From: Euzebyella saccharophila
GTDB taxonomy: Bacteria; Bacteroidota; Bacteroidia; Flavobacteriales; Flavobacteriaceae
Direction of reading: 5' to 3'
DNA: 64,000 bases
Assembly (NCBI RefSeq): GCF_014855495.1
Contig: NZ_JACYFJ010000002.1
Coordinates: forward strand, 496,001 to 560,000
The translations under genes and the position numbers were made by a program. Positions 8,837-16,335 of the stretch are shown piece by piece. Under the pieces are notes generated by a model. It searched no databases and was not told where the DNA came from. It saw only the letters and a program-made list of their open reading frames with translations. Positions within the stretch are counted from its first letter, which is position 1, and each line of letters opens with the position of its first letter.

Positions 8837-9379
8837 CTACCTCCCCGCCTCGTTCAACTCGTGGGGTAAATCCATTTGGTTAGTAAGGGCAGCAATTTTA
8901 TTCAGATCAATATCACCAGTCAAGGAAACCAGCACACTTTCAAATTTTCGGTTACCTATTTCTATATGTTCATTATTAATGTCCGAAACAAAAAGTAGTA
9001 ATTCCCGCACGTGGTCTTCATCCCTGCCTTCTTTTATATAAAACTTTACATTGGCCTCCTTATCCTTAATTCGCATCAATTCTTCCATGGAAGAAGACTT
9101 GAGGTATCTTTTGACCGTTTTTTGCATATCCCTGGAAATACCATAGTCTTCTGTTACAAAAACTTTTATACCTGTTATACCTTTGGATATTTCGGCAAAA
9201 TCCTGGGCTTCTTGGTTGTCCTTATCCAAGGCAGCCATACTGCCGGCCAACTTAATGAGACCCTTGTTTACGGTTACCGAGGTAACATTATCCATATCTT
9301 CATACTTATCAAAAATGGACTGGGAAACGCCAAATAAAGGCAAAAGTGCAATTGTAATTACTAAACTAAGTTTTTTCAT
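8837..9379 (-). CDS. DUF4252 exported protein (second of tandem set)
   Basis: A 180-residue protein with a Sec signal peptide (MKKLSLVITIALLPLFGVSQS, cleavage after about residue 19). It contains the core MEELMRIKDKEANVKFYIKEGRDEDHVRELLLFVSD and ends DLNKIAALTNQMDLPHELNEAG. Its neighbour at 9443 has nearly the same core and C-terminus, so the pair arose by tandem duplication. Unlike the gene at 8260 it has no lipobox Cys, so it should be periplasmic rather than lipid-anchored. Function unknown; 63 bp separate it from the next upstream gene. Confidence 0.82.
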   Translation of the reverse strand: MKKLSLVITIALLPLFGVSQSIFDKYEDMDNVTSVTVNKGLIKLAGSMAALDKDNQEAQDFAEISKGITGIKVFVTEDYGISRDMQKTVKRYLKSSSMEELMRIKDKEANVKFYIKEGRDEDHVRELLLFVSDINNEHIEIGNRKFESVLVSLTGDIDLNKIAALTNQMDLPHELNEAGR

Positions 9380-9442
9380 GACTGTTAATTTTTATGATTG
9401 ATGAATATTTAATTTGATTCCGGTTGATGAAACCAGTTTTGT

Positions 9443-9985
9443 TTAATTTTTGCCTGCGTCATTCAATTCTTCCGGCAGGTTCATTTTTTTGGTCAAGGAG
9501 CCAATTTTATTTAAATCGATATCTCCTGTTAGAGAAAGTAAGACCGTTTCAAATTTCCTTCCGTTCATTTCAACATTAATGTTATCTACACCGGAAACCA
9601 GCATTAACAATTCGCTTACATGATCTTCATCCTTGCCTTCACGTATGTAGAACTTTACGTTGGCATCTTTATCCTTCACCCTCATAAGCTCTTCTAACTT
9701 GGCACTATTAAGGTATTTATTAACGGAAGATTTCATATCTGCCCCAATTTTAGGGTCTTCTGTAATAAACACTTTTAAGTTGTTAAGACTTTTGGCAATG
9801 TCCATAAACTCCCGTGCTTCGGGGTCATCCACATCCACATCAATTTTGCTTAAAAGGTTGAACATACTTCTATTGACCACCACAGCACTCACTTTATCCA
9901 AATCCTCATATTTATCGAACAAGGATTGGGATTGCGCCCAAAGGGGAGCTAGTACCGTTACCATAACAAACAATATCTTTTTCAT
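9443..9985 (-). CDS. DUF4252 exported protein (first of tandem set)
   Basis: A 180-residue protein with a signal peptide ending in WAQSQS, and the DUF4252 core LEELMRVKDKDANVKFYIREGKDEDHVSELLMLVSG. Length and layout equal those of the 8837 paralogue: SIFDKYEDMDNVTSV there corresponds to SLFDKYEDLDKVSAV here. It starts 14 bp after the anti-sigma-like gene, so the operon order is sigma factor, anti-sigma-like protein, then three DUF4252 proteins. No catalytic motif is visible. Confidence 0.82.
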   Translation of the reverse strand: MKKILFVMVTVLAPLWAQSQSLFDKYEDLDKVSAVVVNRSMFNLLSKIDVDVDDPEAREFMDIAKSLNNLKVFITEDPKIGADMKSSVNKYLNSAKLEELMRVKDKDANVKFYIREGKDEDHVSELLMLVSGVDNINVEMNGRKFETVLLSLTGDIDLNKIGSLTKKMNLPEELNDAGKN

Positions 9986-9999
9986 GCTTCTATTATAAT

Positions 10000-10449
10000 T
10001 TAGTTTTTATTGTAAATTTTTTCTTTTGCTTCCACAAACTCGTTTAAGTAAGCCACCTTTTCTGTTCCCCTACTAAAGTTTTCCGCTAACATGTCCAAGG
10101 CTTTTTTAGTTTCCTTATAAGCATATTGCGCTTTTTCTTTTTCTAATTGCTTTTGGTCATAGTACCCTTTTCCAAAAAATAGACCGACCATTATGAGTAC
10201 AGATGCCGCAACGGACAACCAAGGAATCCATTTTTTTGAATTCAGTTTTTTTTCTTCTTGTAAAGGCAATACTTTAGTGAACCTTTCCTGCTTGGTTTTT
10301 TTAAAGTACGTAAACATGGGCCGGTATTCTGCAAGGTGAGCAGGGATATCATCCTGTAAGAAGAAAGCCTTTAATTCTGCCTCCTCAGGGAGTGAAGTAC
10401 TCCCTTCAAAGTATTTGCTCAACAACTTTTCTATCCTATCCAATTCCAT
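10000..10449 (-). CDS. Single-pass membrane protein, probable anti-sigma partner
   Basis: A 149-residue protein with a soluble N-terminal part (MELDRIEKLLSKYFEGSTSLPEEAELKAFF, the usual opening of Bacteroidota anti-sigma-like proteins), one membrane helix near 73-92 (WIPWLSVAASVLIMVGLFFG) and a short charged helical outer part. No zinc-binding HxxxCxxC is present. Its start overlaps the end of the sigma factor gene by 14 bp, which suggests translational coupling and a role in holding that sigma factor at the membrane. The role is inferred from position and topology. Confidence 0.7.
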   Translation of the reverse strand: MELDRIEKLLSKYFEGSTSLPEEAELKAFFLQDDIPAHLAEYRPMFTYFKKTKQERFTKVLPLQEEKKLNSKKWIPWLSVAASVLIMVGLFFGKGYYDQKQLEKEKAQYAYKETKKALDMLAENFSRGTEKVAYLNEFVEAKEKIYNKN

Positions 10450-10945
10450 AGTTATGTTTTTCCATTAATTTTTCCCGTACCGCTTTTCTTGCTCTGGAGA
10501 GAGCCACTCTTACCGCAGTGGGTTTCATTTCTAACATTTCACATATTTCGTCAAAATCATATTCCTCAACATCTCTCAATTGTAATACCATTTTTTGTTG
10601 TTCGGGTAAATCTTCCATAATCCGTTGTACCCAAGTTACACTGTCATTGGCTTCTACCTGTTTCTGTAAAGAGCTGCCTTCTTCCCTATAATTGCTATGA
10701 ACCAATTTTAAATTTCCCGCTTGTTTGGATTTTAATCGGTCCAGGCAAAAATTCTTGGTCATGGTCATTGCAAAAGCTTCCACATTATTATAGCTGCCTA
10801 TTTTTTTACTTTTGGACCAAAGTTTCATTAATATCTCTTGGGTAGCATCTTCAGCTTCCTCCCTAGATACCAATAGGCGCTTGGCCAAACGATAGAGCTT
10901 ATCTTGAAAAGGTGTCACAATTTTTAAAAAATCTGACTGTTGCAT
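10436..10945 (-). CDS. ECF RNA polymerase sigma factor
   Basis: A 169-residue sigma-70 family protein of the extracytoplasmic function class. Region 2 is seen in DKLYRLAKRLLVSREEAEDATQEILMKLW (about 14-43), and region 4 in LPEQQKMVLQLRDVEEYDFDEICEMLEMKPTAVRVALSRARKAVREKL (helix-turn-helix near 130-158). The gene overlaps its anti-sigma-like partner by 14 bp and leads the DUF4252 operon, which is probably its own regulon. The 242-bp gap to the divergent S41 gene must contain the promoter; I see no clear TANNTTTG on this strand there. Confidence 0.93.
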   Translation of the reverse strand: MQQSDFLKIVTPFQDKLYRLAKRLLVSREEAEDATQEILMKLWSKSKKIGSYNNVEAFAMTMTKNFCLDRLKSKQAGNLKLVHSNYREEGSSLQKQVEANDSVTWVQRIMEDLPEQQKMVLQLRDVEEYDFDEICEMLEMKPTAVRVALSRARKAVREKLMEKHNYGIG

Positions 10946-11187
10946 TTTTTGATCGGTTGTTTTTGTAGCCCTTATTAGGTGTCTACAAAAGGAAGACGAA
11001 CCACCTTCTTTTTTGTTACAACTAAATATTAATGTTCTCTTAATGTAAGGGAATTTACCAAACCCTAGTTATTTCATTTACGTATCTTTAACAACTATAA
11101 ATAATACAAACGCCCCGAAATATAGATACTTTCCTTTTTTTTTGGAACAATAATTGATTTGCTTTCCCACAACTACAATAAAAAGCT

Positions 11188-12705
11188 ATGAGTAAATATT
11201 TTCCCCTTTGTTTTCTTGGTCTATCCTTACTTTTCAACAGCTGCTCCAATGATGACAATATCATTCCGGACAATGTATTGGAAGAGCCGGTAGAACAGCC
11301 CGCAGGCGCTACGGCTGAAGATTATCCAGCCCAGAATTTTATGTGGCAAGCCATGAATATTTTCTATTTCTGGCAACAAGATGTAGCAAATTTGAGCGAC
11401 TCCAAATTTACCGGTCCTACAGATCCGGCATATATTGAGTTTTTGGCATCAAAGGAAAATCCCGCATCCTTCTTTTTTGAAGACCTTTGTAATAATCATG
11501 TGGATGCAGTGGGCGAGGCAAATGCAGTGGATCGTTTTAGTGCTGTTGTAGAAAATTACCAAGACTTGCTCAATTCACTTCAAGGGATTTCTAGGAGCAA
11601 CGGTTTGGAATTTAATCTTTACTTAAATGAAAATGGCTTCAATGTATACGGAGTAGTGACCTATATCATGCCTGATTCCAATGCATCTGAACAAGATATA
11701 TCAAGGGGCGAATTATTTAACGGAGTAGATGGTCAAGATTTGACCGTCAATAATTATGTAGATTTACTATTTGGGGAAAATGCCAGTTATACCCTAAATA
11801 TGGCAGACATTATAGACCAAAGTATAGTTAGCAACAATAAAACGGTTAGCCTTACCAAGATTGAAAATTTTTCTGAAAATCCTATTTTGGTGAATAAAAT
11901 CATTGAGCAAAACGGTATCAAAATCGGTTATTTAATGTACAACGGCTTTCTAGCTGCTTATGATGAGGACTTAAACGACGTATTCGGAACTTTTAAATCT
12001 GAAAACATAGATGAGTTGATTTTAGATTTCCGTTACAATCCAGGGGGGCGTGTCTCTTCCGCTATTCAAATTGCCAGTTCCGTTTATGGAACCAACACAG
12101 ACGAAGTTTTTATTAGACCTCGGTTTAATGATAAGCTACAATCACAATTTGGAGTTCCTGACAATTTTACGGATGTAACCTTTGATTCCGAAACCCCTTT
12201 GAATACCTTGGAGCTATCTAGAGTTTATGTGATTACTACAGATAATAGTGCCTCTGCCAGCGAACTCGTTATTAATGGTTTGGAACCCTATGTAGATGTA
12301 GTGCAAGTAGGTACCACAACCACCGGAAAAAATGAGTTTTCAAATACTTTTGTAGACGATCCGGAAAATTCCTTTTTATACGACCCAGACCGTATTGATC
12401 AAATTAACCCAAATAATAGCTGGGCAATTCAACCTTTACTGGGAAGAAATGAAAATGCAGATGGTTTTTCAGATTATACCACCGGGTTGGTTCCCGACCA
12501 TATTTTAGGGGAGGATATTGAAAATTTAGGCGTGTTAGGTGATGAAAACGAACCTCTTTTACAACTAACATTATCGGTTATTTCTGGAAGTACGGCTAAG
12601 TTTAGTCCATCACAACCCTTTCCTGCAGACTTATTGACGCATTCCAAAATGTTCGAGCCAGGAAAGAACAATATGTTTATGGATGGATTATTAAAACCAC
12701 TTTAA
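11188..12705 (+). CDS. S41 (C-terminal processing) peptidase lipoprotein
   Basis: A 505-residue cell-envelope serine protease. The leader ends LLFNSC, giving a lipidated Cys19. A PDZ-like part (about 140-210, SRGELFNGVDGQDLT) precedes the S41 catalytic domain. SASASELVING holds Ser356, and Lys381 in TTGKNEFS lies exactly 25 residues later, the Ser-Lys dyad spacing of Tsp/CtpA. The substrate is unknown; in the family it cleaves proteins near their C-termini. A related gene follows 87 bp downstream. TATCTTTA at 11083-11090 is a near-consensus -7 element about 100 bp upstream. Confidence 0.92.
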   Translation: MSKYFPLCFLGLSLLFNSCSNDDNIIPDNVLEEPVEQPAGATAEDYPAQNFMWQAMNIFYFWQQDVANLSDSKFTGPTDPAYIEFLASKENPASFFFEDLCNNHVDAVGEANAVDRFSAVVENYQDLLNSLQGISRSNGLEFNLYLNENGFNVYGVVTYIMPDSNASEQDISRGELFNGVDGQDLTVNNYVDLLFGENASYTLNMADIIDQSIVSNNKTVSLTKIENFSENPILVNKIIEQNGIKIGYLMYNGFLAAYDEDLNDVFGTFKSENIDELILDFRYNPGGRVSSAIQIASSVYGTNTDEVFIRPRFNDKLQSQFGVPDNFTDVTFDSETPLNTLELSRVYVITTDNSASASELVINGLEPYVDVVQVGTTTTGKNEFSNTFVDDPENSFLYDPDRIDQINPNNSWAIQPLLGRNENADGFSDYTTGLVPDHILGEDIENLGVLGDENEPLLQLTLSVISGSTAKFSPSQPFPADLLTHSKMFEPGKNNMFMDGLLKPL

Positions 12706-12795
12706 CTAAATCATTGAAAATAATACAGTTGCTTTTACGTTGAAGCTTATGGAGGGCAACCTACTTATTTAAATCTTACCTAAAAACTATAATTG

Positions 12796-14277
12796 ATGAA
12801 GAAGTTCGTCTGGGGACTGGCAATTCCCCTGCTATTGTTTTTTTCCTGTGTACAGGATGATGATTTCACCATCCCTGATACGGTTGACCCAGACCCTAGT
12901 GCAGGGGTTCAGGTCCAGGATTTTATGTGGAAAGCTATGAACTTCTGGTACTTTTGGCAGCCGGACGTAGAAAATTTATCCGACACCAAGTTTCCCAACA
13001 CTTCGGAAGGTTCAGAAGCGTATACCAACTTTTTGGCCGCCCATCCAGAACCGGGTAGTTTTTTTGACAATCAGCTATTATTTACGGAAGATCGTTTCAG
13101 TTTTTATTCAGACGATTATGTAACCTTAACGCAATCTTTGTCCGGTATAACCAAAAGTAACGGACTTATGTTTGGCCTGGTGCGGATTGCAGATTCCAAT
13201 AATATCTTCGGATATGTAGAATATGTAGTACCCAACTCTGACGCCTCAACAAAAGATATCAAACGGGGAGACCTTTTTAACGCCGTAAACGGAACAGTTT
13301 TAACTGACACCAATTACTCTTCCTTGTTGTTTTCCGATAGCGACACCTACACTCTTAATATGGCAGCCATTGAAAATGGCGAAATTGTTTCAACGGATCA
13401 AGAGATTTCGTTAACCAAAGAAGTTGGTTTACAAGAAAACCCGATATATCTTAATGAAGTCATTGAAATCAATGGGATAAAAGTGGGCTATCTAATCTAC
13501 AATGGCTTTACCGATGAATATGATGAACAATTAAATGATACTTTTGGTAGATTTAAGAACGATGGTATCACCGAACTGATCCTTGACTTACGCTATAATT
13601 CTGGAGGATCGGTAAATACAGCTATTCTACTTTCAAGTATGATTTACGGTACCAATACTGACGAAGTATTTCTAAAGGCTAGATATAATGACAAATACCA
13701 AAAAGTTCTGGAGGATAGCGGCACGGATCTGAGACGTTATTTTGCCAAAGAAACTAAAAAGGGTTCTGCGGTTAATACTCTTAATTTAAATAAGGTTTAT
13801 ATTCTTACTACATCTAGTTCTGCATCTGCGAGCGAACTGGTCATAAACGGTCTTACACCTTATGTTGATGTTGTACAAATAGGGGAAACCACTCGAGGTA
13901 AAAATGAATTTTCCACTACTTTAGTGGATGACAGGGACAATAACTACCTCTACAGCCCCGAAAGAACGGGTAAGATTAAATCCAGTAATAAATGGGCCAT
14001 ACAACCCCTATTGGGTAGAAATGAAAATGCTGATGGATTTTCAGATTTCACCAACGGTCTGGCACCAGATATAGCGCTGGATGAGGATATTAGAAACCTT
14101 GGTATTCTAGGTGACGTTAATGAACCCTTACTGGCCAGAGCATTAAACGAAATCACTGGCAGCACGGCCAAAATGAGTTTTGAAGTACAGTTTCCGGCTA
14201 AAAAAATAACCGATTCCAAGATGTTTACCCCTCTTAAGGATAATATGTATGTTCTAGACCCACCTGTGGTTTGGTAA
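12796..14277 (+). CDS. S41 peptidase lipoprotein (tandem paralogue)
   Basis: A 493-residue paralogue of the preceding protease. The ATG at 12796 is preferred to the TTG directly before it. The leader MKKFVWGLAIPLLLFFSCVQDDDF gives a lipobox Cys18. The two proteins share the opening WKAMNFWYFWQPDVENLSD, the PDZ-like region and the catalytic domain, with Ser344 in SASASELVING and Lys369 in TTRGKNEFS, again 25 residues apart, so both copies look active. Most differences lie between the domains. It is probably co-transcribed with the first copy and ends at a strong hairpin. Confidence 0.92.
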   Translation: MKKFVWGLAIPLLLFFSCVQDDDFTIPDTVDPDPSAGVQVQDFMWKAMNFWYFWQPDVENLSDTKFPNTSEGSEAYTNFLAAHPEPGSFFDNQLLFTEDRFSFYSDDYVTLTQSLSGITKSNGLMFGLVRIADSNNIFGYVEYVVPNSDASTKDIKRGDLFNAVNGTVLTDTNYSSLLFSDSDTYTLNMAAIENGEIVSTDQEISLTKEVGLQENPIYLNEVIEINGIKVGYLIYNGFTDEYDEQLNDTFGRFKNDGITELILDLRYNSGGSVNTAILLSSMIYGTNTDEVFLKARYNDKYQKVLEDSGTDLRRYFAKETKKGSAVNTLNLNKVYILTTSSSASASELVINGLTPYVDVVQIGETTRGKNEFSTTLVDDRDNNYLYSPERTGKIKSSNKWAIQPLLGRNENADGFSDFTNGLAPDIALDEDIRNLGILGDVNEPLLARALNEITGSTAKMSFEVQFPAKKITDSKMFTPLKDNMYVLDPPVVW

Positions 14278-14285
14278 CATCTTAT

Positions 14286-14311
14286 AAAGGCCCCGAATTG
14301 GGGCCTTTTTT
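14286..14311. terminator. Terminator after the S41 pair
   Basis: A 9-bp GC-rich stem (14286-14294 with 14300-14308), 5-nt loop and T-run. The A-rich left arm lets it also serve the convergent BtuF-like gene, whose stop codon lies at its right edge. Confidence 0.85.
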
Positions 14312-15239
14312 ATACCTCAAAAAATGGTTGAAATCTTGTTTGTAATCTAGAGGGAACAGTTAAGTAATCTGGATGGAACAATCCCGCCAGCAATTCTATA
14401 CCGTCCACTAGAGTTCCCGCGGACGATTGGGTAAAAAGTTCAAAGTCGGCAATAAAGACCCTCTTATTTTTTACTGCTTTTAAGGAAGTCCACCCTTCTT
14501 TTGTCAATAAATGGGATATTTCCTTTAAGGTACGTTGGGTATCAAAACCACAAGGGGCCACAATAATAATTTCCGGGTCATACATCCGAATCTTATCCCA
14601 AGATATGGCGATACTGTTTCCAGATGGATGGGAGAGCATATCTACTCCTCCTGCAAGTTCAATTTGATGGGGAATCCAGTGTCCGCAGTTATAGATGGGG
14701 TCCAGCCATTCCAATAGAGAAACCCTTCTGGGTTCTACCTTTCGCTCTCGCAGCTCATTTACTACCTTATCTATTCGTTTTTGTAAAGCTGCCAGATACT
14801 GATAGGCTCTTTCTTCCTGACCTAAGGTTTTGGCAATGGTAAGGGCATTTTCAAACACATCGGAAAACCCTGCCGGACTGATAGAAATAAGTTCCGGCTC
14901 CTTGGGCAAATGTGCGACAGCAGCCATGGTACACTCCATATCTATCTGGCAAACATCGCAAACATCTTGAGTAAAGATGATATCCGGAGCTATTTCCTCC
15001 AACAGCTTTTCATCTACATAATAAAGTTCTTTCCCTTCTCTTTTACTTTCAGTAAAAAAAGTATCAATTTCAACACTCGAATACTCCTTTTCCTCCAAAA
15101 TACACCTAACCACGGGCTTCTTTTCGCGTAATGCGATACTAGGGCATTCAAAAGTAACACCCAACAAATTCTCCTGAAGCCCCATATCATAGATCATCTG
15201 GGTAACGGCTGGGAGAAAGGAACAGACTTTAATTGACAC
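14310..15239 (-). CDS. BtuF-like cobalamin-binding protein without signal peptide
   Basis: A 309-residue helical-backbone binding protein of the BtuF/FhuD type. Seen are the opening VCSFLPAVTQMIYDMGL, the ELAGGVDML and W-D-K-I segments, and a C-terminal LVDGIELLAGLFHPD. It opens directly with the first beta strand, so there is no signal peptide or lipobox, which is odd for a periplasmic ABC binding protein. A Cys-rich stretch DVCDVCQIDMECTM near 92-105 could bind metal or corrinoid. It is the last gene behind a cobalamin riboswitch, after the BtuG-like and BtuB-like genes, which supports a corrinoid role. A cytosolic B12-binding or salvage function is an alternative. Confidence 0.75.
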   Translation of the reverse strand: MSIKVCSFLPAVTQMIYDMGLQENLLGVTFECPSIALREKKPVVRCILEEKEYSSVEIDTFFTESKREGKELYYVDEKLLEEIAPDIIFTQDVCDVCQIDMECTMAAVAHLPKEPELISISPAGFSDVFENALTIAKTLGQEERAYQYLAALQKRIDKVVNELRERKVEPRRVSLLEWLDPIYNCGHWIPHQIELAGGVDMLSHPSGNSIAISWDKIRMYDPEIIIVAPCGFDTQRTLKEISHLLTKEGWTSLKAVKNKRVFIADFELFTQSSAGTLVDGIELLAGLFHPDYLTVPSRLQTRFQPFFEV

Positions 15240-15241
15240 GG

Positions 15242-16324
15242 CTAGTTAAAATAAACTCCTCTAGGAACAACTCCTACAGTTAGAGTATTGGTTAGCTCTT
15301 TGGTTTCTAAATCGTAAATCAACAAATCTCCCTGGCTCGCATAGTCTTTGGCATCTGTACCATATAATTTCCCGTCTTTTACGGTCATCGTATAAAAGGA
15401 AGCATTCTCTAGATAAGGTGCTGATGGCAATTCGGTGGCATCTATATTGAATTCATATACGCCGCCATCCAATCCAAAATAAAGCTCGTCTCCATCTATA
15501 TTTAATCCTCCGGGATGTTGTTCCGTTTTAAAATCAAGGGTTTGGCTTACCTCATTGTCCGTGACGTCTATTTGCACTAAAGACCCATTAGTTTCCATCG
15601 CTGCATAAGAAGGTGCACCGCTACAAAGCACCCATAGGTTTCCGGAAGCATCCCACTGCATGGTATTGGGCAAATCACCTACCTCTATGGTCTTTAACAC
15701 CGTATCACTTGTTGGGTCAATTACGGAAACCTTATTATTTTGGCCCCAAGCTCCCTGATGTGCCACATACACATATTCATCATTGGCTAAAATTGCTTCA
15801 GGACCTAGTTCTACAGGCAATGTCCCTATAACCGAGTTGGTTTCTAAATCTACAATGGCAAGAAAATCGTCTTGCTCATCGACAGTATAGCCCCAATTGG
15901 TTACATACCCTTTTCCATTCGCAATCGCCATATATCGTGGGTTGAGCAAATCGGTATCAATAACAGCAACTCTTTCAAAAGTATACCTGTTCACTACTTG
16001 TATCTTATGAGAATTGTTTACCACAATATAAGCGATGGTATCCTTAAAGGTCATGGACTGCACTATATTGCCCAAATCCTCCTCATTTACTTCCTCAAAA
16101 ATCGCCTGTTGGGTTTCTGTTAAATCCTCCGAAATAAAAGTAACGGTACCGGAACCGTTTTGAAACGGACCTTCATTAACCACCAACAAACCATCTTCGT
16201 ATGGGTCAGTGGTTTCTTCTTCTACAGGTGTTTGGTCGATATCTGGAGCATTGTCATCATTGGAACAACCAACAAAGAACATTGCGAACATAACCAATAA
16301 GAGCGATAGATTATTAAATTTCAT
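15242..16324 (-). CDS. YncE-like beta-propeller lipoprotein (DUF5074), probable BtuG-type B12 binder
   Basis: A 360-residue lipoprotein (MKFNNLSLLLVMFAMFFVGCSNDD, lipid on Cys20) followed by an acidic linker and then repeated propeller blades, each ending in a hydrophobic strand such as NSVIGTLPVELGPEAILAND and DTVLKTIEVGDLPNTM. In Bacteroides the surface lipoprotein BtuG has this fold, sits on BtuB and captures vitamin B12 with very high affinity. Here the gene lies directly downstream of a BtuB-like receptor (11 bp) under a cobalamin riboswitch, so the same role is a strong inference. Key ligand residues cannot be judged by eye. Confidence 0.82.
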   Translation of the reverse strand: MKFNNLSLLLVMFAMFFVGCSNDDNAPDIDQTPVEEETTDPYEDGLLVVNEGPFQNGSGTVTFISEDLTETQQAIFEEVNEEDLGNIVQSMTFKDTIAYIVVNNSHKIQVVNRYTFERVAVIDTDLLNPRYMAIANGKGYVTNWGYTVDEQDDFLAIVDLETNSVIGTLPVELGPEAILANDEYVYVAHQGAWGQNNKVSVIDPTSDTVLKTIEVGDLPNTMQWDASGNLWVLCSGAPSYAAMETNGSLVQIDVTDNEVSQTLDFKTEQHPGGLNIDGDELYFGLDGGVYEFNIDATELPSAPYLENASFYTMTVKDGKLYGTDAKDYASQGDLLIYDLETKELTNTLTVGVVPRGVYFN

Positions 16325-16335
16325 AAAGGAATTAT

